From: Bacteroidales bacterium
Lineage (GTDB): Bacteria; Bacteroidota; Bacteroidia; Bacteroidales; FEN-979
Length of the DNA: 62,688 bases
Direction: 5' to 3'
Assembly (NCBI GenBank): GCA_023229525.1
Contig: JALNZC010000023.1
Coordinates: forward strand, 1-62,688
Numbering within the stretch: the first letter of the stretch is position 1; the number at the start of each line of letters is the position of its first letter. The translations under genes were made by a program, and so were the position numbers. Below, in pieces: positions 42,655 through 52,000 of the stretch. The notes under the pieces were generated by a model, which was given only the letters and a program-made list of their open reading frames with translations, did not search any database and was not told where the DNA came from.

Positions 42655-45600
42655 TTAGATTTTTGAACTGAATTCCTCTTCGAATCTTTTTACAATGGAA
42701 TCGCATCCATGAAGGAATTGATTGTTATTATTATCGCCTTCGGTATATTGCAAAAGGAATTTCCCATGATTTTTTGATTCAGGGAGGAGGCTGATGATTT
42801 CCATCAAAATATTGTGCGGATTGTCATCCGATTTTAATCCAAACCGGCCCATAATCCCGCAAAGTTGCCGGTACGAATTCATGGATACCCGCGAATCCAT
42901 TCCTGCTTCAAAACCCTGGATCACCTTTTGCGAATTTGTATAGGTGCCACCAGTCTCAAAAGGCAACGTTGCCGGTAATATCAGATCGGCAGCTTCTGCT
43001 GTGGGTGTCATAAAATAATCTTGTACAACCTTAAATGGGACTTTTTCAAAGACTTTTTGGAAGCTATTGCGATCAGTTACACAACCCACTGAATCTTCCC
43101 CGAAAATGAGAAGATTTTTAATACCACCCTCATTTAATTGTTCGTGGAGACATCCGTTAACTTTTTCAGCAATTTCACTGACGGCCCATTTTTCTTTGCA
43201 TCGTTGAATGTAAATAGGATCTGCCAATTCCTGGCCTCCGATACCAAAATGCGGGCTGATACCCATGTCGAATAATCCTTGTGCGTTATTTTTCTCTTTC
43301 AATGATATGATCCCGCTGGCTGTTTTACCAAGCTTACCTGTAATCCGGGCGAGGTTAAAAAGTTCCTTACATGTATTCCCTGAAACCTCTTTTTCTGAAA
43401 AAAGCAGAATGGCATTCATTTCCTGGTTATAGGATTCCGCAAAACCGGCAATCTGTTCAATAGCCAGACCCGATTCCCTGACAAGGAGATCGAAATCCTC
43501 GGCCAGCGTCATGCTTTTGTAGTTTACAAATCCCTCTACCCGGTCGCGCAGGAAAAGTCCGTTTTCCAATCCTTTCGACAGGATGTAATGAATTACGGCT
43601 TTGATAAAATAATAATAGGATTTTACGATGAATTGCTCGTTCACTTTGTGTGCCAGCGTATTTTTCGCTTTTTCCGTGACAAGTACAACCGGTGTTTTCT
43701 TTAAAAAGTTGGCATTCTGAACCATGAAACCCACCACAGCATGATCCTGGTTAATTTCAGTTCCAACCAGATATATTTTACTTGCCTGACCGATTTGATC
43801 GAAAGGAACGTTAAATTCACAGTTAGCACGGTAACCTTCTCCCCGTCCAAGATAATGGAAACTTCCAACATTATTGGTCTTTACAGCACCGCGGGCCAGT
43901 TTTTGTATCAGGTAAAGCTCTTCGTTCGATAACCGGGCACCCCCAAAAAAGGCATTTTCATCAGGGGTCACCATTGCTATTTTATCGGCAATCAAATCAA
44001 TGGCTTCTTCAAATGAGATTGGGTTGAATTTTCCATTGACTTTGACCATAGGTTGTGTCAACCGTTCAGCGTCGTTGAGGTAGGAATAACCGAACTTTGG
44101 GTATTTACATAAGTTTCCACCGGTATTGATCAATCCTTTTGTTCCGGTGACCCCCAGCACAAAATTATTTTTATGATGCAGTGTGATGGCACATCCTATC
44201 GAGCAGTAATTACAAATGGTATCGATGGAATCCGATTTTACCGGACCGGGTTTGAAAACCACATTTTCAGTGATGGCTCCCGTTGGACAAGTGGAGATGC
44301 ACATTCCGCACGATTCGCAATGGGTATCCTGCAAAGCATTACCCATACTCGGAGCCACATAGGTATTAAACCCCCGGTTGATCAGTCCCAATGCATTGGC
44401 GCCCACTACTTCACGGCAGATGCGCACACAGCGGGCACAAAGGATACATTTGTTATTATCGATCTCGATGTACGGGTGGCGGAAGTCGACTTTATATTCA
44501 TTAAACTCTCCTTCAAATGCTTTTTGGAGTGCGTTATATTCCGATGAATACCTTTGGAGATCGCAATTAAAATAAGCTACGCAACCACATTCAAGGCAGC
44601 GTTGGGCTTCATGATGTGCAACCTCCTCTCCCGGATAACCCAATTCAACCTCATTAAAATTGTTCCGGGCATCAGCAGCCAATGTCGGCATCTCTTCACG
44701 GGATTGGGTGGCAAAATTTCCTGTATAATCTTCTTTTACCTGCTTTTTAAAATTGTCGCGCTTGCTGGTAAATGGTTTTTTTGCCGGAATGATGGGCAGA
44801 GCCATCAGATACTGGTGGGCGCTCGTCGAAGCGACCCGTGCCTGGGCAATGGCTTCAATGATGGTCGCCGGTCCTGACACCCCGTCACCGGCAGCAAAGA
44901 CCGACGGAATCCCGGTTTGCAAGGTTGCTTTATCCGCTTCGATATCGCCCCATTTGGTGATTTTCAGTTCACCTCCTTCAGTATAGCGGTTGATATCATC
45001 AATAAAGTTGACCTCGGTTTTCTGACCGATAGCTGCGAGAATGTAATCCACCTTCAGTTCAAATTCGGAACCTTCAATAGGAACAGGCCGGCGACGACCA
45101 GATGCGTCGGGCTCGCCCAGTTCCATTTTAATACAGGTAACGGATTTCACTTCTCCATGCTCATTTTTGTTGATTCTTTTGGGTAAAGTCAGGAATAAAT
45201 ATTCCACACCCTCCAACTTTGATTCATGAATTTCAATGGGATTGGCCGGCATTTCTTTTTCTGTCCTGCGATAAATTACATACACCTTATCAGCTTTGCA
45301 ACGGATAGATGTACGGCAACAATCCATCGCGGTATTTCCCCCTCCCACAACAGCCACGGTTTTACCACGGAAATCATACCGCTGTCCGGTCACTTCCATG
45401 TTTTTTAAAAAATCAATACCCGAAAAAACATTCCCTGCATCATCGCCTTCACAACCGACACCCGTTCCTTTCTGGGAACCGATGGTGAGGATGAGTGCAT
45501 CGTATTTCTCTTTCAACTCTTTATAACTGAGGTTGTCACCCAGTCGTTTGTTGTAAAAAATGCGAACACCAAGGTCGGTAATATTTTTTACCTCTTTGTC

Positions 45601-46350
45601 GAGAATATCATTGGGCAGCCGGTATTCAGGGATCCCGTAACGAAGCCATCCCCCTGATTTCGGAGCCGCTTCATAAATATCAACCTGGTGACCTTCAATC
45701 TGCATGAAATGGCCTGCAGAAAGTCCGCCCGGACCTGCTCCGATCACAGCTATTTGCTTCCCTGTGGAAGATTTAACGGCAGGAATATATTTTTCAGGTG
45801 ATGAGAGGTCATAATCAGATGCGAACCGCTTCAGGTAATCGATTCCGACAGGAGCGCCTTCACCGAGCAGGTTCCGGCGGCATTCGGCTTCACATGGGCG
45901 AACACACACACGGCCACAAATGGCAGGCAGGGGATTGGTCTCCTTGATGAGGGCAACAGCTTCACTATATTGTCCTTTATCGATCAATGAAATATAACCT
46001 TGGACATCGACACCGGCCGGGCAGGTTTGTTTGCATGGACCGAGGCAGTCGGCATAATGATTGCTCAGCATTAGTTCCAGAGCCATTTTTCTGGATTTCC
46101 GGATGCCTTCGTTGTCGGTAATGATCCTCATGCCTTCGGTTAGTTTTGTGGAGCATGCGGGTTGATGACCACGCAATCCTTCGACTTCGACCACACATAA
46201 ATAGCATGCCGTAAAGGGTTCGAGGCGATCATCGTTACATAAGGTAGGAATATGAATATTATGCCGTTTTGCCAGATCAAGGATGGTTTCTCCCGGGAAA
46301 CCTTTCACGATATTTCCGTTGAGAACGATGTTTAATGAGTTTACAGACAT
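42655..46350 (-). CDS. Fused [2Fe-2S]/GltD-like/ferredoxin/molybdopterin-fold oxidoreductase subunit
   Basis: A 1231-residue cytosolic redox protein. Order: a NuoG-like [2Fe-2S] domain (about 5-95, CNDDRLEPFTACYLC); a GltD/NfnB-like module (about 100-545) with CLGPCKQTCPAG cluster ligands, FAD site AVIGAGPGGLSAGH and NAD(P) site AVVGGGNTAMDCCR; 2x[4Fe-4S] (about 630-715, CILCARCVRIC and CESCGMCISTC); and a formate-dehydrogenase/NuoG fold (about 725-1220) starting with CNYCSIGC. Where FdhF has its Cys/Sec ligand I see FHYLGRGEGYR, so formate oxidation is doubtful. With NuoF- and NuoE-like partners just upstream it probably joins NADH and NADPH (and perhaps ferredoxin) in one complex. Confidence 0.87.
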   Translation of the reverse strand: MSVNSLNIVLNGNIVKGFPGETILDLAKRHNIHIPTLCNDDRLEPFTACYLCVVEVEGLRGHQPACSTKLTEGMRIITDNEGIRKSRKMALELMLSNHYADCLGPCKQTCPAGVDVQGYISLIDKGQYSEAVALIKETNPLPAICGRVCVRPCEAECRRNLLGEGAPVGIDYLKRFASDYDLSSPEKYIPAVKSSTGKQIAVIGAGPGGLSAGHFMQIEGHQVDIYEAAPKSGGWLRYGIPEYRLPNDILDKEVKNITDLGVRIFYNKRLGDNLSYKELKEKYDALILTIGSQKGTGVGCEGDDAGNVFSGIDFLKNMEVTGQRYDFRGKTVAVVGGGNTAMDCCRTSIRCKADKVYVIYRRTEKEMPANPIEIHESKLEGVEYLFLTLPKRINKNEHGEVKSVTCIKMELGEPDASGRRRPVPIEGSEFELKVDYILAAIGQKTEVNFIDDINRYTEGGELKITKWGDIEADKATLQTGIPSVFAAGDGVSGPATIIEAIAQARVASTSAHQYLMALPIIPAKKPFTSKRDNFKKQVKEDYTGNFATQSREEMPTLAADARNNFNEVELGYPGEEVAHHEAQRCLECGCVAYFNCDLQRYSSEYNALQKAFEGEFNEYKVDFRHPYIEIDNNKCILCARCVRICREVVGANALGLINRGFNTYVAPSMGNALQDTHCESCGMCISTCPTGAITENVVFKPGPVKSDSIDTICNYCSIGCAITLHHKNNFVLGVTGTKGLINTGGNLCKYPKFGYSYLNDAERLTQPMVKVNGKFNPISFEEAIDLIADKIAMVTPDENAFFGGARLSNEELYLIQKLARGAVKTNNVGSFHYLGRGEGYRANCEFNVPFDQIGQASKIYLVGTEINQDHAVVGFMVQNANFLKKTPVVLVTEKAKNTLAHKVNEQFIVKSYYYFIKAVIHYILSKGLENGLFLRDRVEGFVNYKSMTLAEDFDLLVRESGLAIEQIAGFAESYNQEMNAILLFSEKEVSGNTCKELFNLARITGKLGKTASGIISLKEKNNAQGLFDMGISPHFGIGGQELADPIYIQRCKEKWAVSEIAEKVNGCLHEQLNEGGIKNLLIFGEDSVGCVTDRNSFQKVFEKVPFKVVQDYFMTPTAEAADLILPATLPFETGGTYTNSQKVIQGFEAGMDSRVSMNSYRQLCGIMGRFGLKSDDNPHNILMEIISLLPESKNHGKFLLQYTEGDNNNNQFLHGCDSIVKRFEEEFSSKI

Positions 46351-46363
46351 TGAGAAAAAGTTT

Positions 46364-46441
46364 GTGAGTTGGTGAGTTGGTGAGTTGGTGAGTTGGTGAG
46401 TTGGTGAGTTGGTGAGTTGGTGAGTTGGTGAGTTGGTGAGC
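46364..46441. repeat. Octanucleotide array GTGAGTTG
   Basis: Nearly ten tandem 8-bp units in the 118-bp gap between the NuoF-like gene and the fused subunit gene. An inverse-like CACCAGTTCACCAG text follows. On the transcribed strand the unit is CAACTCAC. It differs from the 7-bp arrays in period. Confidence 0.92.
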
Positions 46442-46468
46442 TCGCCATCTCACCAGTTCACCAGCTCG

Positions 46469-48244
46469 CTAGCTTAATATAATTGATTCAAATTTGCATT
46501 TCGAGAAGCATACACCACATTTGGTGCAAATTTCCTGGCTTATTCGATGGGGTTGTTTCCGTTCGCCGGTTATAGCTTTCACCGGACAATTTTTCAGACA
46601 GACCATGCAACCGGTGCACTTTTCTTCATCCACCCGGTAAGTGAGTAACGGCCGGCATACTTTGGCCGGACACTTCTTGTGGCTGATATGCGCTTCATAC
46701 TCATCGCGGAAATAGCGGATGGTTGTAAGCACAGGATTGGGAGCTGTCTGTCCCAACCCGCATAGTGAATTATCCTTGATCTGATAGGCAAGTTCTTCCA
46801 GCTTTTCTATATCTCCTTCGTGACCCTGACCTTTGGTAATACGGTCAAGGATTTCCAGCATACGTGTAGTGCCCATTCGACAAAAAGTACATTTACCGCA
46901 ACTTTCTTTACGTGTGAAGTCGAGGAAGAATCTGGCCACATCAACCATACAGGTTGTTTCATCCATAACGACCATTCCTCCGGATCCCATGATGGCGCCG
47001 GTGGCGGTTACCGAATCGTAATCCACAATGGTGTCAGCTAAAAATTCAGGGATACAACCGCCGGAAGGACCTCCCATCTGAACAGCCTTGAATTTTTTAT
47101 CCTTTTTAATGCCACCTCCCAGTTTAAAAATAACATCCCGGATGGTAATTCCCATCGGTACTTCCACTAACCCTGAATGGCGGATCTTTCCGGCCAGTGC
47201 GAAAACTTTTGTTCCTTTGCTTTTCTCGGTACCATATTGAGCATAAGCTTCAGCGCCATTGAGGATAATCCATGGAATGTTGGCAAAGGTTTCGACATTG
47301 TTAATGTTGGTGGGCTTTTTCCATAAGCCAGAAACGGCCGGGAATGGAGGACGTTTGCGCGGCATGCCCCGTTCACCTTCGATAGAGGCGATCAATGCGG
47401 TCTCTTCCCCGCAAACAAAGGCACCGGCTCCTTCCTTGATATAAATATCGAGATCGAATCCTTCGATCCCGAAAATATTCTTTCCCAGGTAACCCCGCTC
47501 ATGTGCTTGTTTGATGGCGATGTTCAGGCGTTTTATGGCCAACGGATATTCCGCACGGCAATAAATCACGCCACCTGTGGCTTCAATTGCGTATGCTGCA
47601 ATGATCATTCCTTCGAGCACGGAATGTGGATCGCCTTCAAGTACCGAACGGTCCATAAAAGCGCCGGGGTCACCCTCGTCGGCATTGCAGATCACATATT
47701 TATCGGATGATTTATTGGCATGGGCAAACTTCCATTTCATTCCCGTGGGGAAACCGCCTCCACCGCGACCCCGAAGACCCGACCTCAAAACCGTATCGAT
47801 TACCTCTTCGCACCGGGTCTTTTCAGCTGCAATTTTCTTTATGGCCTGATAACCCTGCCGGTTTTCGTATTCGTCAATGGATTCCGGATCGATGTACCCG
47901 CAATTCCGGAGTACAATTTTGACCTGGGCGCCGATGAAGTCATTTTCGGAAGCTTCAAATAAATCGGTATAAACGATATAGTCACGGATCGGATCGTGCT
48001 GGTTGATATGTTTTTCAATAACTTCAACTGCGCGATCTGCATCTACTTCCCCATAAAGGTACGTCCCGGTATCATCGGCGATCTCAACCAACGGTTCGCG
48101 GTAACACATACCTACGCAACTGGTCCTCCGGAGCTCAAAGTCAAGTTTTTCGGTTTCTTTAAATGCCTTGATTTTCTCAAAAGTCTTTTTTGCTCCGGCT
48201 GCAATGCCGCAACTTCCAAGGCCAACAGTGACTGTAGTTATCAT
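46469..48244 (-). CDS. NuoF/HydB-like NADH-binding subunit
   Basis: A 591-residue subunit that binds NADH and FMN. Order: an N-terminal thioredoxin-like [2Fe-2S] domain (about 1-85, GLGSCGIAAGA and CVGMCYREP); the NADH/FMN core (about 130-370: LRSGLRGRGGGGFPTGMKW, NADEGDPGAFMD, then the GAGAFVCGEETALIAS loop); an SLBB domain; the [4Fe-4S] site SCGKCTFCRMG; and a C-terminal 2x[4Fe-4S] ferredoxin (CTGCMVCLKNCP, CTKCGVCFSKC). The extra ferredoxin is typical of soluble bifurcating HydB/NuoF, not of complex I. The ATG at 48244 is preferred: the open frame upstream translates only octamer repeats. Confidence 0.93.
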   Translation of the reverse strand: MITTVTVGLGSCGIAAGAKKTFEKIKAFKETEKLDFELRRTSCVGMCYREPLVEIADDTGTYLYGEVDADRAVEVIEKHINQHDPIRDYIVYTDLFEASENDFIGAQVKIVLRNCGYIDPESIDEYENRQGYQAIKKIAAEKTRCEEVIDTVLRSGLRGRGGGGFPTGMKWKFAHANKSSDKYVICNADEGDPGAFMDRSVLEGDPHSVLEGMIIAAYAIEATGGVIYCRAEYPLAIKRLNIAIKQAHERGYLGKNIFGIEGFDLDIYIKEGAGAFVCGEETALIASIEGERGMPRKRPPFPAVSGLWKKPTNINNVETFANIPWIILNGAEAYAQYGTEKSKGTKVFALAGKIRHSGLVEVPMGITIRDVIFKLGGGIKKDKKFKAVQMGGPSGGCIPEFLADTIVDYDSVTATGAIMGSGGMVVMDETTCMVDVARFFLDFTRKESCGKCTFCRMGTTRMLEILDRITKGQGHEGDIEKLEELAYQIKDNSLCGLGQTAPNPVLTTIRYFRDEYEAHISHKKCPAKVCRPLLTYRVDEEKCTGCMVCLKNCPVKAITGERKQPHRISQEICTKCGVCFSKCKFESIILS

Positions 48245-48248
48245 ATTT

Positions 48249-48316
48249 GATTGAGTGATTGAGTGATTGAGTGATTGAGTGATTGAGTGATAGAGTGAAT
48301 GAGTGATTGAGTGATG
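48249..48316. repeat. Octanucleotide array GATTGAGT
   Basis: Eight or nine tandem 8-bp units (mostly GATTGAGT, some GATAGAGT or GAATGAGT) directly upstream of the NuoF-like start codon. It lies within the 107-bp gap after the NuoE-like gene. It would be in the mRNA leader of the NuoF-like gene. Confidence 0.92.
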
Positions 48317-48351
48317 AAAGATCAAATCTTTTAAAGGATAATTGTGATATA

Positions 48352-48870
48352 TCAATTATTTTCAGCCAACCGGATATTTTTGACAATTTTTATGGCTTCG
48401 TTACCGGTTAATTTGCCATATGTCTGGTCTCCGATCATCATCACAGGTGCAAGGGAACAACAACCCAGACAGGCGACTGATTCAAGTGTAAAAAAACGAT
48501 CCTCGGTTGTCTCTCCATCTTTGATTTTCAGGGTCTCTTCCAGCGATTCGCTGATTTCCAGTGCATTCTGAACATGGCAGGCAGTACCGTGACAAACTTT
48601 GATTATATGTTTTCCAACAGGTTGAAGTCTGAACTGCGCATAAAATGTAACCACTCCGAACATGTTACTCAATGGTATCCCCGTTTCCCTGGAAACCTTT
48701 TCAAATGCAGCCCTCGGAATATAACCATAAAGTTCCTGAGTACCCTGTAACAGGGGGATCAGATTTCCTTTCCTGCCTTTATATTTGAGAATCAAAGGAT
48801 CGAGCAAACTGAGATCTGTAACTTCCTCATTTACGTCCTTTTCCTTTGAGTTAATCCGGGCAATGCGCAT
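48352..48870 (-). CDS. NuoE/HydC-like [2Fe-2S] subunit
   Basis: A 172-residue thioredoxin-like ferredoxin that accompanies NuoF. Its four cluster ligands are visible in CHGTACHVQNA (about residues 86-96) and ACLGCCSLAPV (about 127-137). The helical N terminus includes YKGRKGNLIPLLQGTQELYG as in NuoE. It lies upstream of the NuoF-like gene; only the octamer array separates them. Full length. Confidence 0.94.
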   Translation of the reverse strand: MRIARINSKEKDVNEEVTDLSLLDPLILKYKGRKGNLIPLLQGTQELYGYIPRAAFEKVSRETGIPLSNMFGVVTFYAQFRLQPVGKHIIKVCHGTACHVQNALEISESLEETLKIKDGETTEDRFFTLESVACLGCCSLAPVMMIGDQTYGKLTGNEAIKIVKNIRLAENN

Positions 48871-48914
48871 AACATCTATTTTTATTATTGTACTTATATT
48901 TAATTATTTTTCCT

Positions 48915-49018
48915 ATATCCTGTTTCCTGCATCCTGCATCCTGCATCCTGCATCCTGTATCCTGTATCCTGCATCCTGTATCCTGTATCCTGCATCCTGT
49001 ATCCTGTATCCTGTATCC
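48915..49018. repeat. Heptanucleotide array ATCCTGT/ATCCTGC
   Basis: About 14 units in the gap between the NuoE-like gene and gene A of the operon. It ends two bases before the TAA of gene A (49021-49023), the same placement as at 322 and 9605. Confidence 0.92.
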
Positions 49019-49020
49019 CT

Positions 49021-52000
49021 TTACTTCTCCTTTTCCCATGTAATTACCGAAATCCGTTTCTTTCCATCCATCCTGACAGAGAGCGGATGATCAAAATGAA
49101 CAATGGAAAAAAAATCAGTTTTCCGGATGTATTTGTGGCCCTTTAAAATATCATAACGGATAAAGCTGTCCGACATTTCGGGCTGAACGCAGAAATAGCC
49201 AACATTCATGGAGGTAACATTATGGAAGAAATGCGATCCGGATGATGCATCAAGCGGGAAGTCTTCAAGACTGGTTTCCACTATGATTTTGGCGTGGCTG
49301 ATTTGTGGCCAGGCTACGGGAATCCCGATCCAGCGGTCGCGTGTGCCCCAGCGACCCGGTCCGATCAGAATGTAATTTTTCCCCTCTTTCCCCATTTCCG
49401 CATTGATCCTGTTAATTTCCTCAGCCATTTCCACCGTTTTTGATTTATCAAAGGTTTCGGGATCAACGAAAACTATCTCGTTAATATTGTCAATCAGTCC
49501 ATTTCCCATTTCCTTTTCGGAATATAAAAGGATCTGTTCTTTGTCGATCTTCTCCATGTCGATTTGAAAATCGGTAGCATTCCCGATCAGGGGTTTGATT
49601 TGAAGCAGGTAAAAAGAAGCATTGTAATTCTCATCTTTGTTCAGGTCGATGGCAAACTCCATTTCCACCGGTGAGCCTAACGCTTCTTTGACTACATCGA
49701 GCACTACCTCGATGGTTTTTGCCAATGGAATATAATTGTATTTCAGGATGTCGGCAAAGTTCACTATCCGTGGGCCGGTTTCACGCAAACCGGCTGAAAT
49801 CCGGTCGTTTTCAATGGAATAAACCGATGCGCAATGTTTGAGTGTACCATGCATCTCGGCATCATAAATATCAAGTTTCCGCAGGCCGGCATCCTCGCCT
49901 TCCATTAAATTTACATCCTGTTTCTTGAGATCTACAGCATAAAAATAAACTTGCGATCCTTTATACTGGTCTTTCGGAGAATTGATCTCGAGGTTCGGAT
50001 AAAGGGGTGCGAAACGGAAAGCCTTTTCTCCTTCCACCACGTAGCGACCCAATCCCAGGGCCACAACAGCAAAACCCTCTTCGGGTTTCATGTGGGCAAA
50101 CGGATAATAGTTATAAGATTGGGCAACCCCGCTGATGTGTGGATAGTAAACATCGGAATATTGGTTTCCAACTACCTCCTGGATTACAACCGCCATTTTT
50201 TCCTGTTCAATGCGATAGTTGACAGCTTCGATGTATCCTTTGGCAATCGGGGAATATACTGAAGCATAGACCAGCTTTATGGCATCCATAAGTTGATCCA
50301 GCCTTATTTTCGGATCGGGATGATTGTTGGGGATCAGGTAAGTCTCGAAGATTCCTGCAAAAGGTTGATTCAACGAATCCTCAAAGAGTCCTGATGATCT
50401 TATGGCAAGCGGTTTGGTAATGTTCTTAATGATCAGTTTCAATTTACGGATCAGGGTTTCCGTTAGCTTTCCTTCAATAAACCACCGTTTGATCTGGTCA
50501 TAATTGTTTTCATACACCGCTTTTTCCCGCAATTTATTTCTGTCGAGGAAATATTCAAATTCATCCGTTCCTACAATCGAGGTTTTGGGGGTTCGGATTT
50601 TAATATTGGGAATGTGTTGCGAAAAATCGTAATTATAAATAAGGGTATTGATAAAAGCAAGTCCCCGTCCTTTCCCTCCGAGGGCTCCTTCGGTAAGCGC
50701 CAGGATATTTCGTTCATCGGAGATGGCCGATTCCTCAAAAGGGATCACTTTCCCGGTATTCTGTTCATTACGGAAATGCTGGATCACGTCAATAAGGTAT
50801 TCACGCAAAGAGGTTGGATCTTTGAAATCGGTCACTTTGGCCGGGTTCAGGATCTTAGCCACCTGAATTTCTCCGCGGGCCATCAGCCATAGCGAGAAAT
50901 GATCCTTGCGGGCATGATATAAAAGCGATTCCTCAGGAATGGTCTTCAGCAGGTCTTCAAATTCCTTCAGCGAACGTGCCACGGCGATCTGGGTCCCCTC
51001 TTTATCGCGGTAAATGAAACTGCCAAAACCCAGGTAATGGGTAATAAAACTCTTGAATTCGAGAAGAAGGGTCTCGGAATTTTTATTGATAAAGGAAGCT
51101 TTTAGTTCATAAGCCTGTTGCGCATTTTTTTCATCTGACGATTGAAGTACGATCGGAAGATCCTTAATATCCTTACGGGTCTGCTTCACCAGACTGAAGC
51201 CGGCGTTATCATTCAATTTACCATCTTTCTTGAATTTCACATCCGAAATCAGGCAAAGAATGAATTCCTTGTATTTATGAAAGATATAAAGGGCTTCTTC
51301 GTAAGTGGAAGCCAGTAATATTTTTGGACGTGCTTTCAACCGTAAGATGCGATACAACTCATCTGTGGTTACGTCCTCGATGATGTTCTTGGTTTGCTCC
51401 AGAACAATGTTGTATAGCATTGGCATGTAAAGTGAGTAATATTCTGAAGAATCCTCCACCAGGAGTATCACCCGTGTCATACCGATAGTAGTATCATTTT
51501 CTACGTTGATCTTATCTTCAAGATAGTTGATCATGGCGAAGAATATCTTGGAATCACCGTTCCAGACGAACACACGGTCAATGCGGGTCAGCTTTTCCGG
51601 TTCTTCTTCATATTTTGCAATATCGGTATTGCTGTTCAGCAAAAGAAAAACAGGAATATATTGGTATTTCTCCTTGACCTTCTTACTCAACTCTATCGGA
51701 AATTGTTTATCGGTACCGATCATGATGATGATGAGGTCGTAATGCTTTGCATCGAGCTGTTCCATCACCTCTTCGCTTGTTGAAACCCCGGTGATCCGTG
51801 GCATAGTGCTCAGACTCAGGGCATAAAATTCTCCCAGTACATGTTCCGAGAAACGTCCCTCCTTTTCAATAGTGTATGCGTCGTATAAATTGGCCACCAA
51901 CAATATCTCCTTCACCTTGAAAGGCATAAGATCATGATAAAGATCACGGTTATAGTTGGTACGGTTAAGGAAGGTCTGCAGTAGCTGCCGGCTGTATTTC

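Noticed and set aside
42655..46350. Formate dehydrogenase alpha subunit
   Set aside because: The fold is present only in the C-terminal part and the Cys/Sec ligand segment is not recognisable; the rest is GltD- and NuoG-like.
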